A stretch of DNA of 64,000 nucleotides from Dasyornis broadbenti (taxonomy: Eukaryota > Chordata > Aves > Passeriformes > Dasyornithidae), in contig VZRN01005166.1 of assembly GCA_013397935.1 (NCBI GenBank), positions 467,054-531,053 of the forward strand, read 5' to 3'. Every line of letters begins with the position of its first letter. Position 1 is the first letter of the stretch. Below the pieces are notes generated by a model that did no database searches, was not told the origin of the DNA, and saw only the letters and a program-made list of their open reading frames with translations. This document shows, piece by piece, positions 1-11,890 of this stretch. The position numbers were made by a program, and so were the translations under genes.

Positions 1-2080
1 ATGGATGTGCCTTTGACTATTTGACATCTCTGACAGCTACTGGAATTTTCTTAAGTTTATTCAAGAATATTTTGAGTCCAGAAGTGTTCTGAAGTGTTTG
101 TTTCATGTTTCTGCTAACTCCTTCTCCTAGATGTAGGCTTACACAGTCTTAAACGTCCCAAATATAATTTTACATACCAAATGCCCTAAAGAGTTATTTT
201 GTTTTCTTGGAGCAGTTTACATTTGGGTTCATCCCTCCATGGCTGTGTGTTTTGTAATTTGAATCTCTTCATAGTTTCTTAATAAAATGCAACTTGCCGC
301 ATAATAAAAACCATTCTCTTCAGAGTATCTCTAACCTGTTTCACAAAGGCCTTTTTCATAAGGCCCCCACATAGTCTGTCAAGGTAAGACACATGCCTGA
401 TTTGACACTTAGAATGCCTCTGTTGTCTCTTTTTCATAGAAATAATACCAGCACTAACATTCAGTTAACCTCAGTAATGGACAGACTTTCCTACAAGATT
501 TCCTTAGAATTGTCTGCCTGAGGTGAGTTAATGCTCCTTTCCGAGTCAGTCTGAAGATCATGATTGCCTGGCAGCTTTGAAAGAGTGATATTGACTTTGC
601 ATTGCCTGTCTTAAAATTACATCTTATTTTATATACTATAATTTTATCTTCTATTTCAGTCTCTTGAGACATTTGGCAAGCTTCTCTTTTAATCCTTTGA
701 AAAGCAGCCTTTTGCAATATTTCTTTGCTGATGTTGATTCCTGATGCTTTGGAAGAAAGAGCCAAAATTTCTGCAAAGGGCCAATTATATTGTAAGTTGC
801 CCAAAGGAAAGTTTCTTTTTAACATTATATGTAATCCCCTGGCATATGTCCCAAAACATGAGGATTATATATTTTACTAGTTTGGTATTATCTAAAATTA
901 CCATAGATATAAGTGTTGGGTCATATGAAAATGTAATCTTTTATATAAGACTTGAGTAAAGACATAGGAAGATGACTGTGATGGCCTGAAAACAAAGACC
1001 AAAATCGTGCTGATCCCCAAAGGGTTCTGGAGCAGTGAGAATCACAGGTTTTACACTCATTATAAAGTAAAATGAACACCAAAATAGAACCTAAAATAAG
1101 GTTGGTATTTACACTGGGTATAGTCACAGTTTCTTTAGAGCCCGGCTGTCACCTGGCAAAAGGATGGCCATGGGTTGACCCCAATCAGTTCCCCTGACAT
1201 TGACCAGGCAGATACATAAGAACAGCGTATGAACATAATGATAGTTCCCTAAAGCACTCTTTCCTGTTCATGAAGCCTGGGGGTGTAAACAGTGTAAACC
1301 ATCATACAATATCCAGTGTCAAGAGATTTCAACAACATAACCATGTGTTTTACAGGAGGAAAATAACTCTATTTGAATGGGGTTTTGTGACCCTTCACCT
1401 GAGAACATGATCTGAAATGAAAAAATTTAAAGTAATCTTCAGTGGCGTGTGTATATGTGTGTGTATGTGTATGCATGTATGTATACATGTTTTGAGGTGA
1501 CAGTTGTTTTGTCTGAGAGATGCCAGTAGAATCAGAATGACAGAATCAATATTCTATTTATTTTATTTTTATTTGGCAAATATGTGAAATAGTTTGCTGT
1601 TAATGAAAACCCCTGGTATAACACACACTTAGAGAAATGGTTAGAACTTAAATTTGGCTACCTGTGACATTTTACTCTAGATTTTAATTCAGCCTACATA
1701 TATTAATAGCACTTTGGAGGAACTGCAGCACATAATCGAAGAAATGATGGAAGAAAAAGCAGTCATATTTGGATCTCCATTTCCATTTCAAAATATTCTA
1801 CATTCAAGCAACGAAAGAAAGTGCAATAACTTTCTCTGCAAGTATAAAACCCCTTTAGACGTAACAGATACAGATCAGACTTGTCTGGTAGGAGATTTTT
1901 CTGATGCAGTTCTTGCTGTTCTTGCTCTTTTTATTTTGAGATTTATGCAGTTTTACCTGTAAGTTTTAGAGTATGTGAATACTGCAGTCATAGCTGAAAA
2001 TATCCCTACGACTTACCTGAAAGGGTTAAAACTGCCCAGCCAAGATAGTTTTGCCTGGAAAACAGAGCTTGAAGTAGGAT
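1..2080. other. Unique AT-rich sequence, no gene recognised
   Basis: No repeat family, RNA gene or convincing exon is visible. Two reading frames stand out slightly. A minus-strand frame at 454-825 (123 codons from ATG) has no long low-complexity run. A plus-strand frame at 1693-1962 follows an acceptor-like sequence ending in AATTCAG. Neither resembles a protein I know, and frames of this size are expected by chance. A short TG/TATG microsatellite lies at 1444-1490. Confidence 0.6.
1444..1490. repeat. Imperfect (TG)n/(TATG)n microsatellite
   Basis: The tract is a nearly uninterrupted alternation of purine and pyrimidine made of GTGTGTATATG-type units. It is short and impure, so it is an ordinary avian microsatellite. 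Alternating sequence of this kind can adopt Z-DNA, but nothing here shows that it does. Confidence 0.7.
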
Positions 2081-2329
2081 AAACACCTGTTAGCTACAGG
2101 GATCTTTGGTCTTTTCTCCCCCCCACCAGATCTGTGCTGCTGCCATGAGTATCCAAGCTGGGTGGAAATGCCCTGTGCTGGCTTCCGAACACTCTCCGGG
2201 GCTGTGCTGAGGTGACTGCATAATGTGTTGTGTCCTAGATGTTCCTACTGAGGATACAGCACCAGCTACTTCCCCCTGTAGTCTTGCCTGGGGTCCAAAT
2301 TCTGTGGCATGAATATTAAAAACAAGCAA

Positions 2330-2615
2330 ACAAAACCGGTCTAGAGACTAGTGCAGCCTCCAGTTCGGGCTGATCTGAAAAGATTACAGGCAGGACCGCA
2401 GACTGGTACTGCAGACCTGTGAGACTCAGCAGAGGGTGGGGACGGCTCTTTGTGTCACACTGCCGGCAGGATTTTTGCTGGATTGTTTTCCCACTGCTGT
2501 GGTTTGAGGGTTGGAGTGTTGCATTGTGCCCATGCTGCCGTCAGCTCCGGACACAACCCCCGGCACGCCGGCAGTCTCCTGCTCGGAGCGATGCGGATGA
2601 GCGCAGCCGTAACCT
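2330..2615. promoter_or_regulatory. Small CpG-rich island
   Basis: CpG is rare across the window but clusters here. Between about 2545 and 2612 alone there are nine CpGs, in contexts such as CCCGGCACGCCGG and AGCGATGCGGATGAGCGC. GC content is clearly above the flanks. No TATA box or obvious initiator was found, and no open frame here is recognisable; the frames at 2419-2778 on both strands are a by-product of high GC. It could be a small promoter or enhancer kept unmethylated, a remnant of a young GC-rich insertion, or a local GC peak. The density is seen directly; any promoter role is inferred. Confidence 0.35.
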
Positions 2616-2640
2616 CATCCAAGAGGAAGGGGTGTAGGCT

Positions 2641-4606
2641 GATGTACGTGTCCCATTGCCTGCAAATGGCTCTGCCACCCCATTGTTTTGAGTGTCTCAG
2701 TGGAAGTGGATCAGGAAGCTTATCTAGAGCCATCCCCACCCTTTCACCGGCAGTCCTTGTTTGAAAGAAACGCCGCACATTTCCCTCCCTCTTCCCTCCT
2801 CCCCTCCACCCTGATTTAGAGCAACCCCAGTTGTTCCTACAGCACTCTGCTTACAGCCTTCGACATTTGGTGTAAAGAAATCTCATTTTAATTCCTCGAG
2901 CACTGTCTGTTTCCTTCACTTGGGGCTCATGACAGGTGCCCCTTTGTTCTTAGATTTGATATTATCTCAAATAGCCTTGGAGCTTCAACCAGGCTAAAAA
3001 ACTTGCACTAGCAGCAAACTGCCCAAATTAGCATTTTTGCTAATTCCAGAGAAACGCAAAGTTGCTGAAGCCCTGCCAGGAACCTGTCAAATTAATTTGC
3101 AGTGGGAGAAGTCTATGTGGGGTGAGGAAAAGGTTCAATTGAATATGACACAGAAAACGGCCTTTATAGACTTTCCTATTCCTGCTTTTACAGATAGAAT
3201 CATGAATTTGAAAATCAGGTGAAATAATTTATAACCTTTATTTATAACATGGTTGAAAGCCTTGCATTTTTCTGAGATCACTATTGTGTCATTATCATTT
3301 TGTAAGTTATTAAACCTTATGTTTTGTCTGTAAAGCACTGAAAATTTCCAATATTTTTGGACTTTCTAAGCTCAATAATATAATATTTTTTCAAACAACT
3401 TTATATTTTCTCACTCTCCAAGAACATGGCTCTCCTATATTCATTTGTCTGTACTCTGAATCTGAGTTGTTGGGTTTGGTTTTTTTTTGTCTGCCTTGTT
3501 AAATATGATCTTTTTCTCCACAACATAATTTGCATATCATTTTTAGCCTTGTCTGAAAAACATATGCCCAGCTGTTATCTAGGTGACTACCTGGCTATTG
3601 TTCTAGGCAGAGGGAAATAGGTGAGGTCCTTGGTTTTACTTTCCAGTCCTCCGCCTTTGCAACATATCTGAAAAACTCAGGCACAGTGAAGGGTTATATA
3701 AACAGTAGATGAGCCTTTGCAGGGTGGGTCATGTTTTACAACTGGAGTAGCTCAGGAGTGAAATAGTATGTGCCAGAAGCAAGGAGGAATTGAGGAAAGA
3801 TCTGTACATCTGAGTCACAGAGTCACTCCCAGTATAGTGTTGTTCATGCCACACCTTTGCTGGAAGCATAAAATTTCAACCCAGTCCTTTATGATTTTCT
3901 CTAGCAATACCACTGAACGTTCATTACTCATTTTGAGTAATTATATTATTTAAGTTTTTGTTACCAATACTTTGCTCTGGTATTCAAGAAAGCAGAAGCA
4001 AATTGTCACATGAAAAAGATTAAGCATTTTTAGTGAGGGAAAAATCAAGGAAGGGGATACAGTTTCTGTTAATTAAATTCTTCCTCTTTTATATGGCCCG
4101 ACCTCTGCACTCCCCTGTTACACTGCGTGTCTTACTGTGGTGACTGTGAAGGATAAGCTAGCAAATCACTGTATTATAGGTAGGAAAAAATTTTGAAATA
4201 CTGAGCTGGGGAGGAAGTGAGAACAATTACACTGTGATGCTTTCCAAATTGAGGGGGTTTGTTCTGGGTAGGGCTTGCTTCCAGTTGCACCAGACTACCA
4301 GTGAACAGTGGTAAACCCTGTCTGAGCTCATGTGTCCAGCTCCCAGTCTTACTCTTGCTTCATTCATGACCTACACAGCAAGCAGAAAGGTTGCAAAAAC
4401 AAAGGATGAAGCTATAGATGATGTGTGTCACAGCGAGAATTTCTCTAACTTTGCAAGCCGAGTTTTGAAATAGTAAGGAACATATAAGAACCTAAGATTC
4501 AATTATGAATTTTAGCTGAATATGTGTTACTGTTACCTGCTATTTCCATTATTTTGTAGTATAAAGGCTGGGCAGTCTCTACCTCTCTGTTGTCAGTATA
4601 TTAAGC
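2641..4606. other. Unique sequence, no gene recognised
   Basis: AT-rich sequence without recognisable repeats. It contains a short polypyrimidine run at about 2779-2812 (CCCTCCCTCTTCCCTCC type). It also has a small perfect inverted repeat near 3030-3047, ATTAGCA, a four-T loop, then TGCTAAT, which places two homeodomain-like ATTA cores head to head. Nothing else could be supported. Confidence 0.6.
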
Positions 4607-4692
4607 AACCTGGTCTAACTTTGAAGGTAATTCTGCATTGAGCAGGAGGTTGGACTGGATGACCTCCAGAAGTCCCTTCCAATCTGTTGCAG
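4607..4692 (+). mobile_element. CR1 LINE, 3' end fragment
   Basis: The sequence ends with a degraded form of the bird CR1 3' terminus: GAGGTTGGACTGGATGACCT followed by CCAGAAGTCCCTTCCAATC. It is preceded by the CTGGTCTAACTTTGAAGG stretch found just upstream of that terminus. CR1 copies are usually 5'-truncated, and this one keeps under 100 bases. The orientation is forward. The octamer tail typical of CR1 has decayed, and a T9 run follows. Confidence 0.8.
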
Positions 4693-4789
4693 TTTTTTTT
4701 TACGACTTAATCAGCGTTTACAGAACCTCTGTCATCTGACACACTGACACACTAATGTGAGCACCCCTCTGTCATCCCACCCTTGTCTC

Positions 4790-5227
4790 TCAGCAGAAAA
4801 CATTCTGTCTTTTTCTTGGCCATGCCTCTGTTCTGTCTCTGTGCAGGCTGGAGTCCAGGCCATAGAGGTACGTGGCAATCAGAGCCACAGTGACCAGTTT
4901 GATCTCCCAGTATCCTGTTCCTGGCACCTGGACTGACTTCATGAGGCAGGGTGGCTTATGCCTTTTGTGGGCAAAGTGCTCAGTAATATGGCTGTGCAGC
5001 ATTACCTGCATTCTCAAAAATCTGTGTCTCAGTGCTTTGTTGGACTGAGACATAGCATAGAGGGCAAACAATGGATATGTCCCCCTTTGCCGGTGCAACA
5101 GCAAAGGTGAGAGTGTATAAGAGCAAAGAGGATGATTGCTCAGGTTATGGTGATGCTGGTATCTTTGGTGGGTATTGAGAGTTTCCCTTTTAAAGAAAAT
5201 ATCTAGTCCATCTTTTAGAGATGACAT
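4790..5227 (-). other. Unrecognised 145-codon ORF, possible exon or gene relic
   Basis: This is the longest ATG-initiated frame in the window and it reads from ATG to TGA on the minus strand. What is seen: the last 70 codons avoid A/T third positions more than the surroundings, for example the run encoding YWEIKLVTVALIATYLYGLD, and about 18 of these residues are hydrophobic enough for one membrane segment. The first half is rich in His and polar residues. Inside the frame, ATGCAG|GTAATG resembles a splice donor, so the whole ORF need not be one exon. I do not recognise the protein and see no domain signature. There is no promoter, no AATAAA close behind the stop, and no partner exon that I can tie to it. 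A CR1 fragment lies 100 bases away. It may be chance, a gene relic, or a lineage-specific exon. Confidence 0.2.
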
Positions 5228-8200
5228 TTAGTGACACTAAACCTAAATCTGAGACTCAGATTTTAGCAGTGTAGTATTTTTGGTGTTTTCCCATTGCCCT
5301 AGTGCATTCTTCTGCTTGTTTCCTAAAGTATCATGCTTCTGTGAGCTGACACTCCACACCTGGCGTCACTAACACCTATACTGTCTTATCTGTCCATAAG
5401 CCACATTATGGGACACAAACTCTATGGTGGCTATACTCCCTGCTTTATTTATTAGAGACATACCTAGGGTGAGACATTGCACTAGATAAGTTGGCCCAGA
5501 AAAGCTTCTAGAAAAGGTGAAGGGAAAAAAAGGCACTTTGCTTTCACAAGACTTAATGCTGGTTAAGTAAGAGGTGCTGAAACCTAAAGGGCAATTCTGT
5601 GCTTCAGTATTTCTTGGGTAAAATTTACCAAATGTATTAATACAAAAGCTGGGCTTCAGTGTTCCTTGAACGACCCTGCCTGGCAGAGAATTCCTCAGGG
5701 TTCAGTCTGATGCTGGCCTGGGAAGGAGGCAGCCTGGCCTTGGCTCTATCTGTCACCATTGCCTTTAATCAGCTGCTACTGAGGTTCCTCCTTCCTTGAA
5801 GGGGCTTTGGTTCACTTCTGTCTTTCATTCACTCATTTACCCATCTTTATCCTAAAGCTGATTTCCTGCTTCTCACCCACTATCAGTGCAGTTAAGGGGA
5901 GCCTTAGCTCCAGCATGCTGTGCCTTATCTTTTAGATATAAATGCAAATGCAGTCCGTAGGATACCTCATTTACAAATGTGTATTTCCTGCTTGGTGATG
6001 GGTTGTTTGTTTTTTTTCTTTTAGACAATAACTTTGATGTTTATTGTAAAACTTTTGGAATGTCTGTAGGATCGAGGGTTACAATAACAGCCATCATTAA
6101 GATTTCGTGCATATACACTCCTGCACTTTTAATGTGTTCTTGGCATTTCTCAACAACTGCATGTGATGTCTTTACACTCATTGCTAGTCTAGGTGACAAG
6201 CTCATCAAGGAAAAACATACTCTGCTTGAATGGCCTCTGAAGATGCAATGTTTTCACTTTTCCAAGCAGCTGTTGCCTTTTGGGGGTTCTTTTGTCATGG
6301 GGATGTTATGAATTTTAAGTCATTCTCATCTCACATCCCTCATGCTCCCAGCTAGAAAAAAAAATCAGTTAGAGAAGAGGCAATTAGCCAGCACTCAATT
6401 TGCTGCAATGCCGTAGTAGTAATAATAGTGGTGTTTGGTCTGGATGCCCTAAGGGACACAAGAAATTCTTTATCTTGTGCAGTTACTGGTGTTTTAATTT
6501 TCTTGTTTTCACTTCATTTTCTTTTGCATGAAAAGGAAAACCAGAAAGGCCAAGCACGCTTTGGGCATTCTCACAGTCTAATAATAAATGTGTGCGCTTG
6601 CAGTGAAGTTCTGTTTGGAATTCTGTTAAATAGAAAATATTTGGAACATTTGTATCTCAAAAGCAACAGTAAAACTGTTAATAAGAATTATTTTCATAAT
6701 TTTATTAGCTTAATTTAATTAGCATGAGTTACTGGTAAGGTGATTGTACCCTTATCCTGTAGGATGCCAAAAGATCCAAACACATGATCTGCTTAGAGAG
6801 AAGATGGTCAGAGTAAATATGGGTAGGCTCATTCAGTGAAACAAATATTAGTTTTATATTCTTAAGATTAATAACATTTTCCATTAACTTCTTGATATCA
6901 AGAAAAAACAGTTGATTTGCTTGAGTATCAGCACCATGTTCAAACTCAAAACAATCAAATATACTGATTGGAATAGCAGTCAGAGAACTACCTTGAGATG
7001 GTCTGGCTTTTCCTTTCAAGAGTGCATCAATGGTGGCAAACTTACTGAACTGGAAAAATTAAACCAAGTGAAAATTTCCACTTCATCAACAAGTTGAGTC
7101 GTGTTGTGCCTTATAAAGCATGAAGTTTGAAAATAAAGAGTGACTTATGTTCATAACAAGCCCCGGCTGTGATGCCACTTCTGCTTTTATTTTCAGCGTA
7201 GTCAGCTTCTGTAGCATGCAGTCCTTTTGCCTTGTACAGTACAGTTAATTTCTTTCTTAAAACATGCATAGCAGAAACCAGAGATTTAAATCTCCTCTTC
7301 CCTCCTGTGGCTAAACCACTCAAATAAATGGAAATGGGAGTACCATGTGTAAATAAGGTGAATTATATCCTATGATGAATTATTAACGTAACTGGGTCAT
7401 CACCTGTTGAGGTGATCCAGGGGCGTGGGTTTCTTTTCATGGACATTAATCTAGATCTTGTAGAACATCCCATTCCATTTCCTGTTCTGTCTAGTTGCTA
7501 TTAAGAACATGACTATGCCCGGAAAGATTGAGAAAAATGCTGCTTTTTTTGAGAATCACAATAGCATACAGAGGGAGTCAATTATCCTCGGACAGGCACC
7601 ATTCAAATTCCCAAAAGCACTAGAAGTGCCAAGAAAACCCCGGAAAGTTCAGCGGCTTTGTTTGGCTTGGGAAAACACTCACTCAGAAATTTGGCTTTTC
7701 ATTTATCCATGATCCCTACAGCATGCTTCAGCTGGAGCCCGACTGAAGTCACAATATGTTTCCTTGACCAAGTATTCCACTGGAGCCACATTCAGGCACG
7801 GGATTCTAAATGCATTTCAGGCCTAGGCTTTGGGCACAGGGAGCTTTTCTACCGACTTCAGGGTTTTAAACTGAGCTCTATTCAGGCTGTGATTGCCTGC
7901 CAAGTTAAAGTACAGTTCTCATAAGGTTTACAGATCATCCTGTTACTAGGTGGGCAAAACAACCCCAATAGAATAGTCTCTTGGAATCTGATGAGTCTTC
8001 TGGACTGGAAGCAGGAGCGATCAAACAGAAAGAAAGGCTTGGAGAGGAGGCAGTATATACATTTCAATGCTGTGAGCAGAGCCAGTTTCTGCTGACTACT
8101 GGCAAAATTCCACTCGTCCTTATTTTCTACAGACAGGTTTATCTGCTCCCATATGTTAGGCCCTGCTTCAGTTCCAGTTTCATCCGCATTCATTCTTTTG

Positions 8201-10129
8201 AATGTGTCTGTCCTGTTAGTGCTCTGCCTTGGGAATTAAAAGGCATTAAACTGCAACTGGTTATTTCCATGATTTCTCACTCTTAGAATGCGACAAACTC
8301 GCTACAAAGCTTTTTCTGTGCCTTGCATGAGCATACAAATGTATGGAAGCCAAAGCAAAGAGGCAGCACATGTCCTAAAAGGTTTTCTTGGCTTCTATGA
8401 GTGGTTATGACTTTTCAGAATGGAGGATTATTGAATGTTTCCCAAAGCAGCAGCTGTAAAAATGACTCCCACACCGTGAGGAGGAAATATGTGTGCTAAT
8501 CCTTGAACTGGTGATCTATGCCAAGACATCCTGGGGACAACTGAAACCCCAGAGAGAAATACCTGTTAGATTTCAGTACCATTGAAATGCTAAAATCTCC
8601 TCAGTGTTTTCAAAGTTTCTCTATTTTCCTATCAGTTTTGTTTGCAAAGCCCATTTGTTACCCAGGGACAAGTATGGTGCTAACACTTTACTGACCTCCA
8701 GTAAGCATAAATTGACCTTTGAATTCAGTAGTACCCTGCCAGACTGATGGACTCCAGACTGGAGTTTAATACACTTTTGTATGATGAGAGCCTTTATCTT
8801 CCCCCCACTTTGCAATATTAAGCCATTGCTGAAAATTCACATCTTTGGATAAGCGTATGATAAAAATTGTGGAGAAATGGAAAGAAGATAATTTATGCAC
8901 AGTTTCTTCATTGTCAGCATTATTTCAGCTGGCATTTCAGCATTGTCAGCTCAGGTTTGGAGCTTTTCTCAAATGTCTGCCAATGCTTTTTCATCCTTGA
9001 CTCAAGGGAATGCCAGGAGCAGTGTGCCTTCTCAGCCCTGCCCGAAAGCATCAAGTGCATGATCTTTTATCCAGCTCCATGGAGGAGGCTGTGCAGCAAT
9101 CTAATCCACTTCCATTTGTGTTGGAGTAATAGAGCACCTGATCACATGGCCTTTAGGTCTATATCCTGCCATGCAAACTAGGGTCTATATATAGGTGCTA
9201 ATCTTATGGCGGGTTCTGTGGAAGCGCAGAACTGCTATTAGATGTGCATAGTTGATTTAACATCAGGTGATCTGACATATTTGTACCCCTGAATTATGAA
9301 TAAAAATTTCTCAGAACTTAAATATATCATTAGAAAATTACTAAGAGCGATTTCCTCCCCTTCACATTTGCATAATTAAATTCACCATAGAGTTGTACTC
9401 TCCCTAAATATATTGATCCTATAGAAAGGTCAGAAGGTGTCTGAAAGCTGTATAAAAGGAGTAGAATGCACATGCAGATTTACGGGGTGGGGTACAGAGC
9501 AGCTGCACTTTGCCTTCCAAATTAGCACTTCTGAATTTTGAGTATTCATCAAAGCTTTCAAATACCTTTGTAAAAACCCAGGTGACTTTCAAGCAGACAT
9601 TGTCCTGAAGCATCTGAAATGTTTTTATTTGAAGTCATAGAAATTGTCCATGGACATCAAAAAAATTGAACTGAACTGTAAACACAATATCTTGAGTTTA
9701 TATTTCCCTTTGAAACACTAATCTAAGTCAAGACTCTAAAAATAATAACTTTAATTTATACAATCTGCAGAAATTGTTCTGTCGATTATCCTTTCATTTC
9801 CATCCCAGTTTTGGCATTGTTGTGACTGCAAGGAAGCATCACTGACATGTAAGCAGAGCTGACACAAGATCCTAAACCATTAACACTAAGGCCTTGTTTT
9901 TGTAACCTGATTCCTCTTTCTAAAGGTAGGTGCCTCACATCTCCAGCTCCCTCTTCCCTGCACACAATTTTTGTGTTCCTCAGTGACAGGTAAACCTCTG
10001 CTGCTCCTTTCACTTTCATCCCTGGGCTCTCTGTGTCTTTTCCTCCCCTTCCTCTGCACGCTGAATAAGTGAGAGAGTACATGGGTGGCTGGGACATCTC
10101 TCTCCGTGATTATAAAAAAGCATGTCTCA
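5228..10129. other. Unique AT-rich sequence, no gene recognised
   Basis: Nearly 5 kb with no repeat I can name. Reading frames of up to 110 codons (5979-6311 plus; 7882-8193 minus) are present, but they have AT-driven hydrophobic composition and no family resemblance. Around 6640-6725 there is a cluster of TAATT/ATTA cores (TTAATTTAATTAGCATGAG) that would suit homeodomain proteins, which is suggestive of a conserved noncoding element only. Confidence 0.6.
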
Positions 10130-10215
10130 GGGGTCATGTAGGATCAGATGATCTTGTCAGTGGCCTAGGTGAACTGCTGAGGTCCCATCTAGTCCTATGT
10201 CTCTGGGTTAAATGA
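10130..10215 (+). mobile_element. Probable CR1 3' end remnant
   Basis: GGATCAGATGATCTTGTCAG and, about 30 bases on, GAGGTCCCATCTAGTCCTAT resemble the CR1 3' terminal pattern (GGACTAGATGACCTC...AGGTCCCTTCCAACC), forward. The match is short and interrupted, so the call is weak. Confidence 0.35.
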
Positions 10216-10787
10216 AGCTTATAGCATTCAATAACTACTCAAAGGATCAAGTTGATTTATGTAACCTCTTGTTAAGAAAGACATAACATTTGTTAAAGGT
10301 GATCAAATATGCCAGCTGTAAAATATGAAGTGTCACTTTGACTGCTAAGTTTGTTAAAATACCAAAAAAAGCTGTAATTTGCAAACCAGAGACATAGCAG
10401 TTGTTCTTCCTATTTAAGTAATAGACATTCTGTAAGAACTGCAAGTATTGGTTGAGATGTTTTATAGTTGCTGTCCTGTATAATTTGATCTATAAGTTAT
10501 CACACAACTATAATGGTCACAAGAGAATCCTGTGATTTACAGGGTATTCTGTTAGGTTATTATTCAGATGTGGACTGAATGCTTTAAATAAAAATACTGT
10601 ACTTATGTCATTCAGAAAATTGGTTTGTGATTCTTATCAAATAACTCTGATTGCAATCTTTGATATTATTTTATCTTTATAAACAAACGTTGAAATCAGA
10701 TGGAGAGAAAAATATTTTTGTAAATATAGCCAATTATTTCATTTGGTTCTGTCATTGTAATTGCTCCTTATATCTCTAAAAATACAC
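10216..10787. other. Unique AT-rich sequence flanking the LTR
   Basis: Strongly AT-rich, with no repeat or coding signal. It ends at the sharp left boundary of the solo LTR. Confidence 0.6.
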
Positions 10788-11890
10788 TGTGTTGGGTTAA
10801 CCTTGGCTGGTTAACCACTCCCCATCCTCAGCAGGACAAGGGGAGACGTTAAGATTTATAAAGCTCATAGATTGAGATAAGGGCAGGGCAATCATTCACC
10901 AATTACTGTTTTGGAAAAACAGACTTGACTGAGGGAAGATTAATTTAACTAATTTCCAATTAGAAATAGACTAAACTGATGATTAACAAAACGAAACCTA
11001 AAGCCAACTTTCCCCACACCCCCTTTCTTTCCAAGTTTAACTTCATTCCCATATTCCTGACTCCTCTATCTCTTCCTCCCCTTCCCCAAGTGCCACAGGA
11101 CAATGTGGATGGCAGAATTGCTCATTACAATTTGTCTTTGTCAGTCCTTCCTTCTCATGCTGTTCCCCTACTCCAGCATGGGAACCCTCCCACAGGAGAA
11201 AGTCCTTCATGATGTAGGTCCTGCTCTGATGTAGGTCCCATGTCCTTCCCAAGGGATGCAATTTTTCAATAATTACTCTAGTGTGGGTCCCTTTCCATGA
11301 GGTGCAGCCCTTCAGGAGCAAATGGCTCCAGCATGGGTCACCCATGGGGTTACAGGTGCTGCAGAAGACCTGCTCCTGCCAACAGGCTGCAGCTCCTGCC
11401 CGGAGCGTGCTCTACCATGGAATCTCCTTGAGCTACAGTTTCCTTCAGGAAATATCCAGTACTGTGGCATGTAGTTCTTGACAGACTGCAGAGTCGTATG
11501 TTCTCGCTCCACTGGGGACCTCCATGGTCTTCCATGCTTACCTTGCACACAGCTTTGTCACAGGCTGCAGGGGAATCTCTGCCCCAGCCGCTGGAACACC
11601 TCCTCGCCCTCCTTCTGCACAGACCTTGAGGTTTGCAGGGTTGTTTCTCTCATGTTTTTTTCTCGCTCCTCTGTCCCTCACAGCTTTTTTACTGTGTCTT
11701 CAATGTGTTTTCAGAGAGGTGCTACCAACATTGCTGATGGGTTCAGCTTTGCCCAGTGGTGAATCTGTTTTGGAGTCATCTGGAACAGGCTCCATCTAAC
11801 ATGGGGACAACTCTTGGTCTTTTTTCAAAAAAATCACTCCTGTAGTGCTGCCCCTGGCTTACTGAAACCTTGCCATGTAAATGTAATACA
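10788..11890 (-). mobile_element. Solo LTR of an avian ERVL-type endogenous retrovirus
   Basis: The element starts TGTGTTGGGTTAACCTTGGC and ends CTTGCCATGTAAATGTAATACA, so it has TG...CA termini and a length of about 1.1 kb. Read on the minus strand it opens TGTATTACATTTACATGGCA, matching the start that I remember for a common bird ERVL-type LTR (TGTATTGGGTTTGCATGGCAAGG). The body has the family's repeated motif: GGGAACCCTCCCACAGGAGA, CTCCAGCATGGG, GGTGCAGCCCTTCAGGAGC, and GCTGCAGGGGAATCTCTGCC. No internal gag, pol or env sequence and no second LTR adjoin it, so it is a solo LTR left by recombination. The flanking pentamers TACAC and TAAGC do not match well, so the target-site duplication has decayed or the ends are off by a few bases. 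Internal ORFs on either strand are by-products. Such LTRs can carry promoter activity, but none is demonstrated here. Confidence 0.85.

Noticed and set aside
2419..2778. Overlapping ORFs of 72-107 codons in both orientations
   Set aside because: High GC removes stops here; no frame shows a domain, and plus and minus frames are equally open.
10979..11799. Several overlapping ORFs of 66-100 codons
   Set aside because: All lie inside the solo LTR and have no retroviral or host protein similarity; the GC-rich LTR body simply lacks stops.
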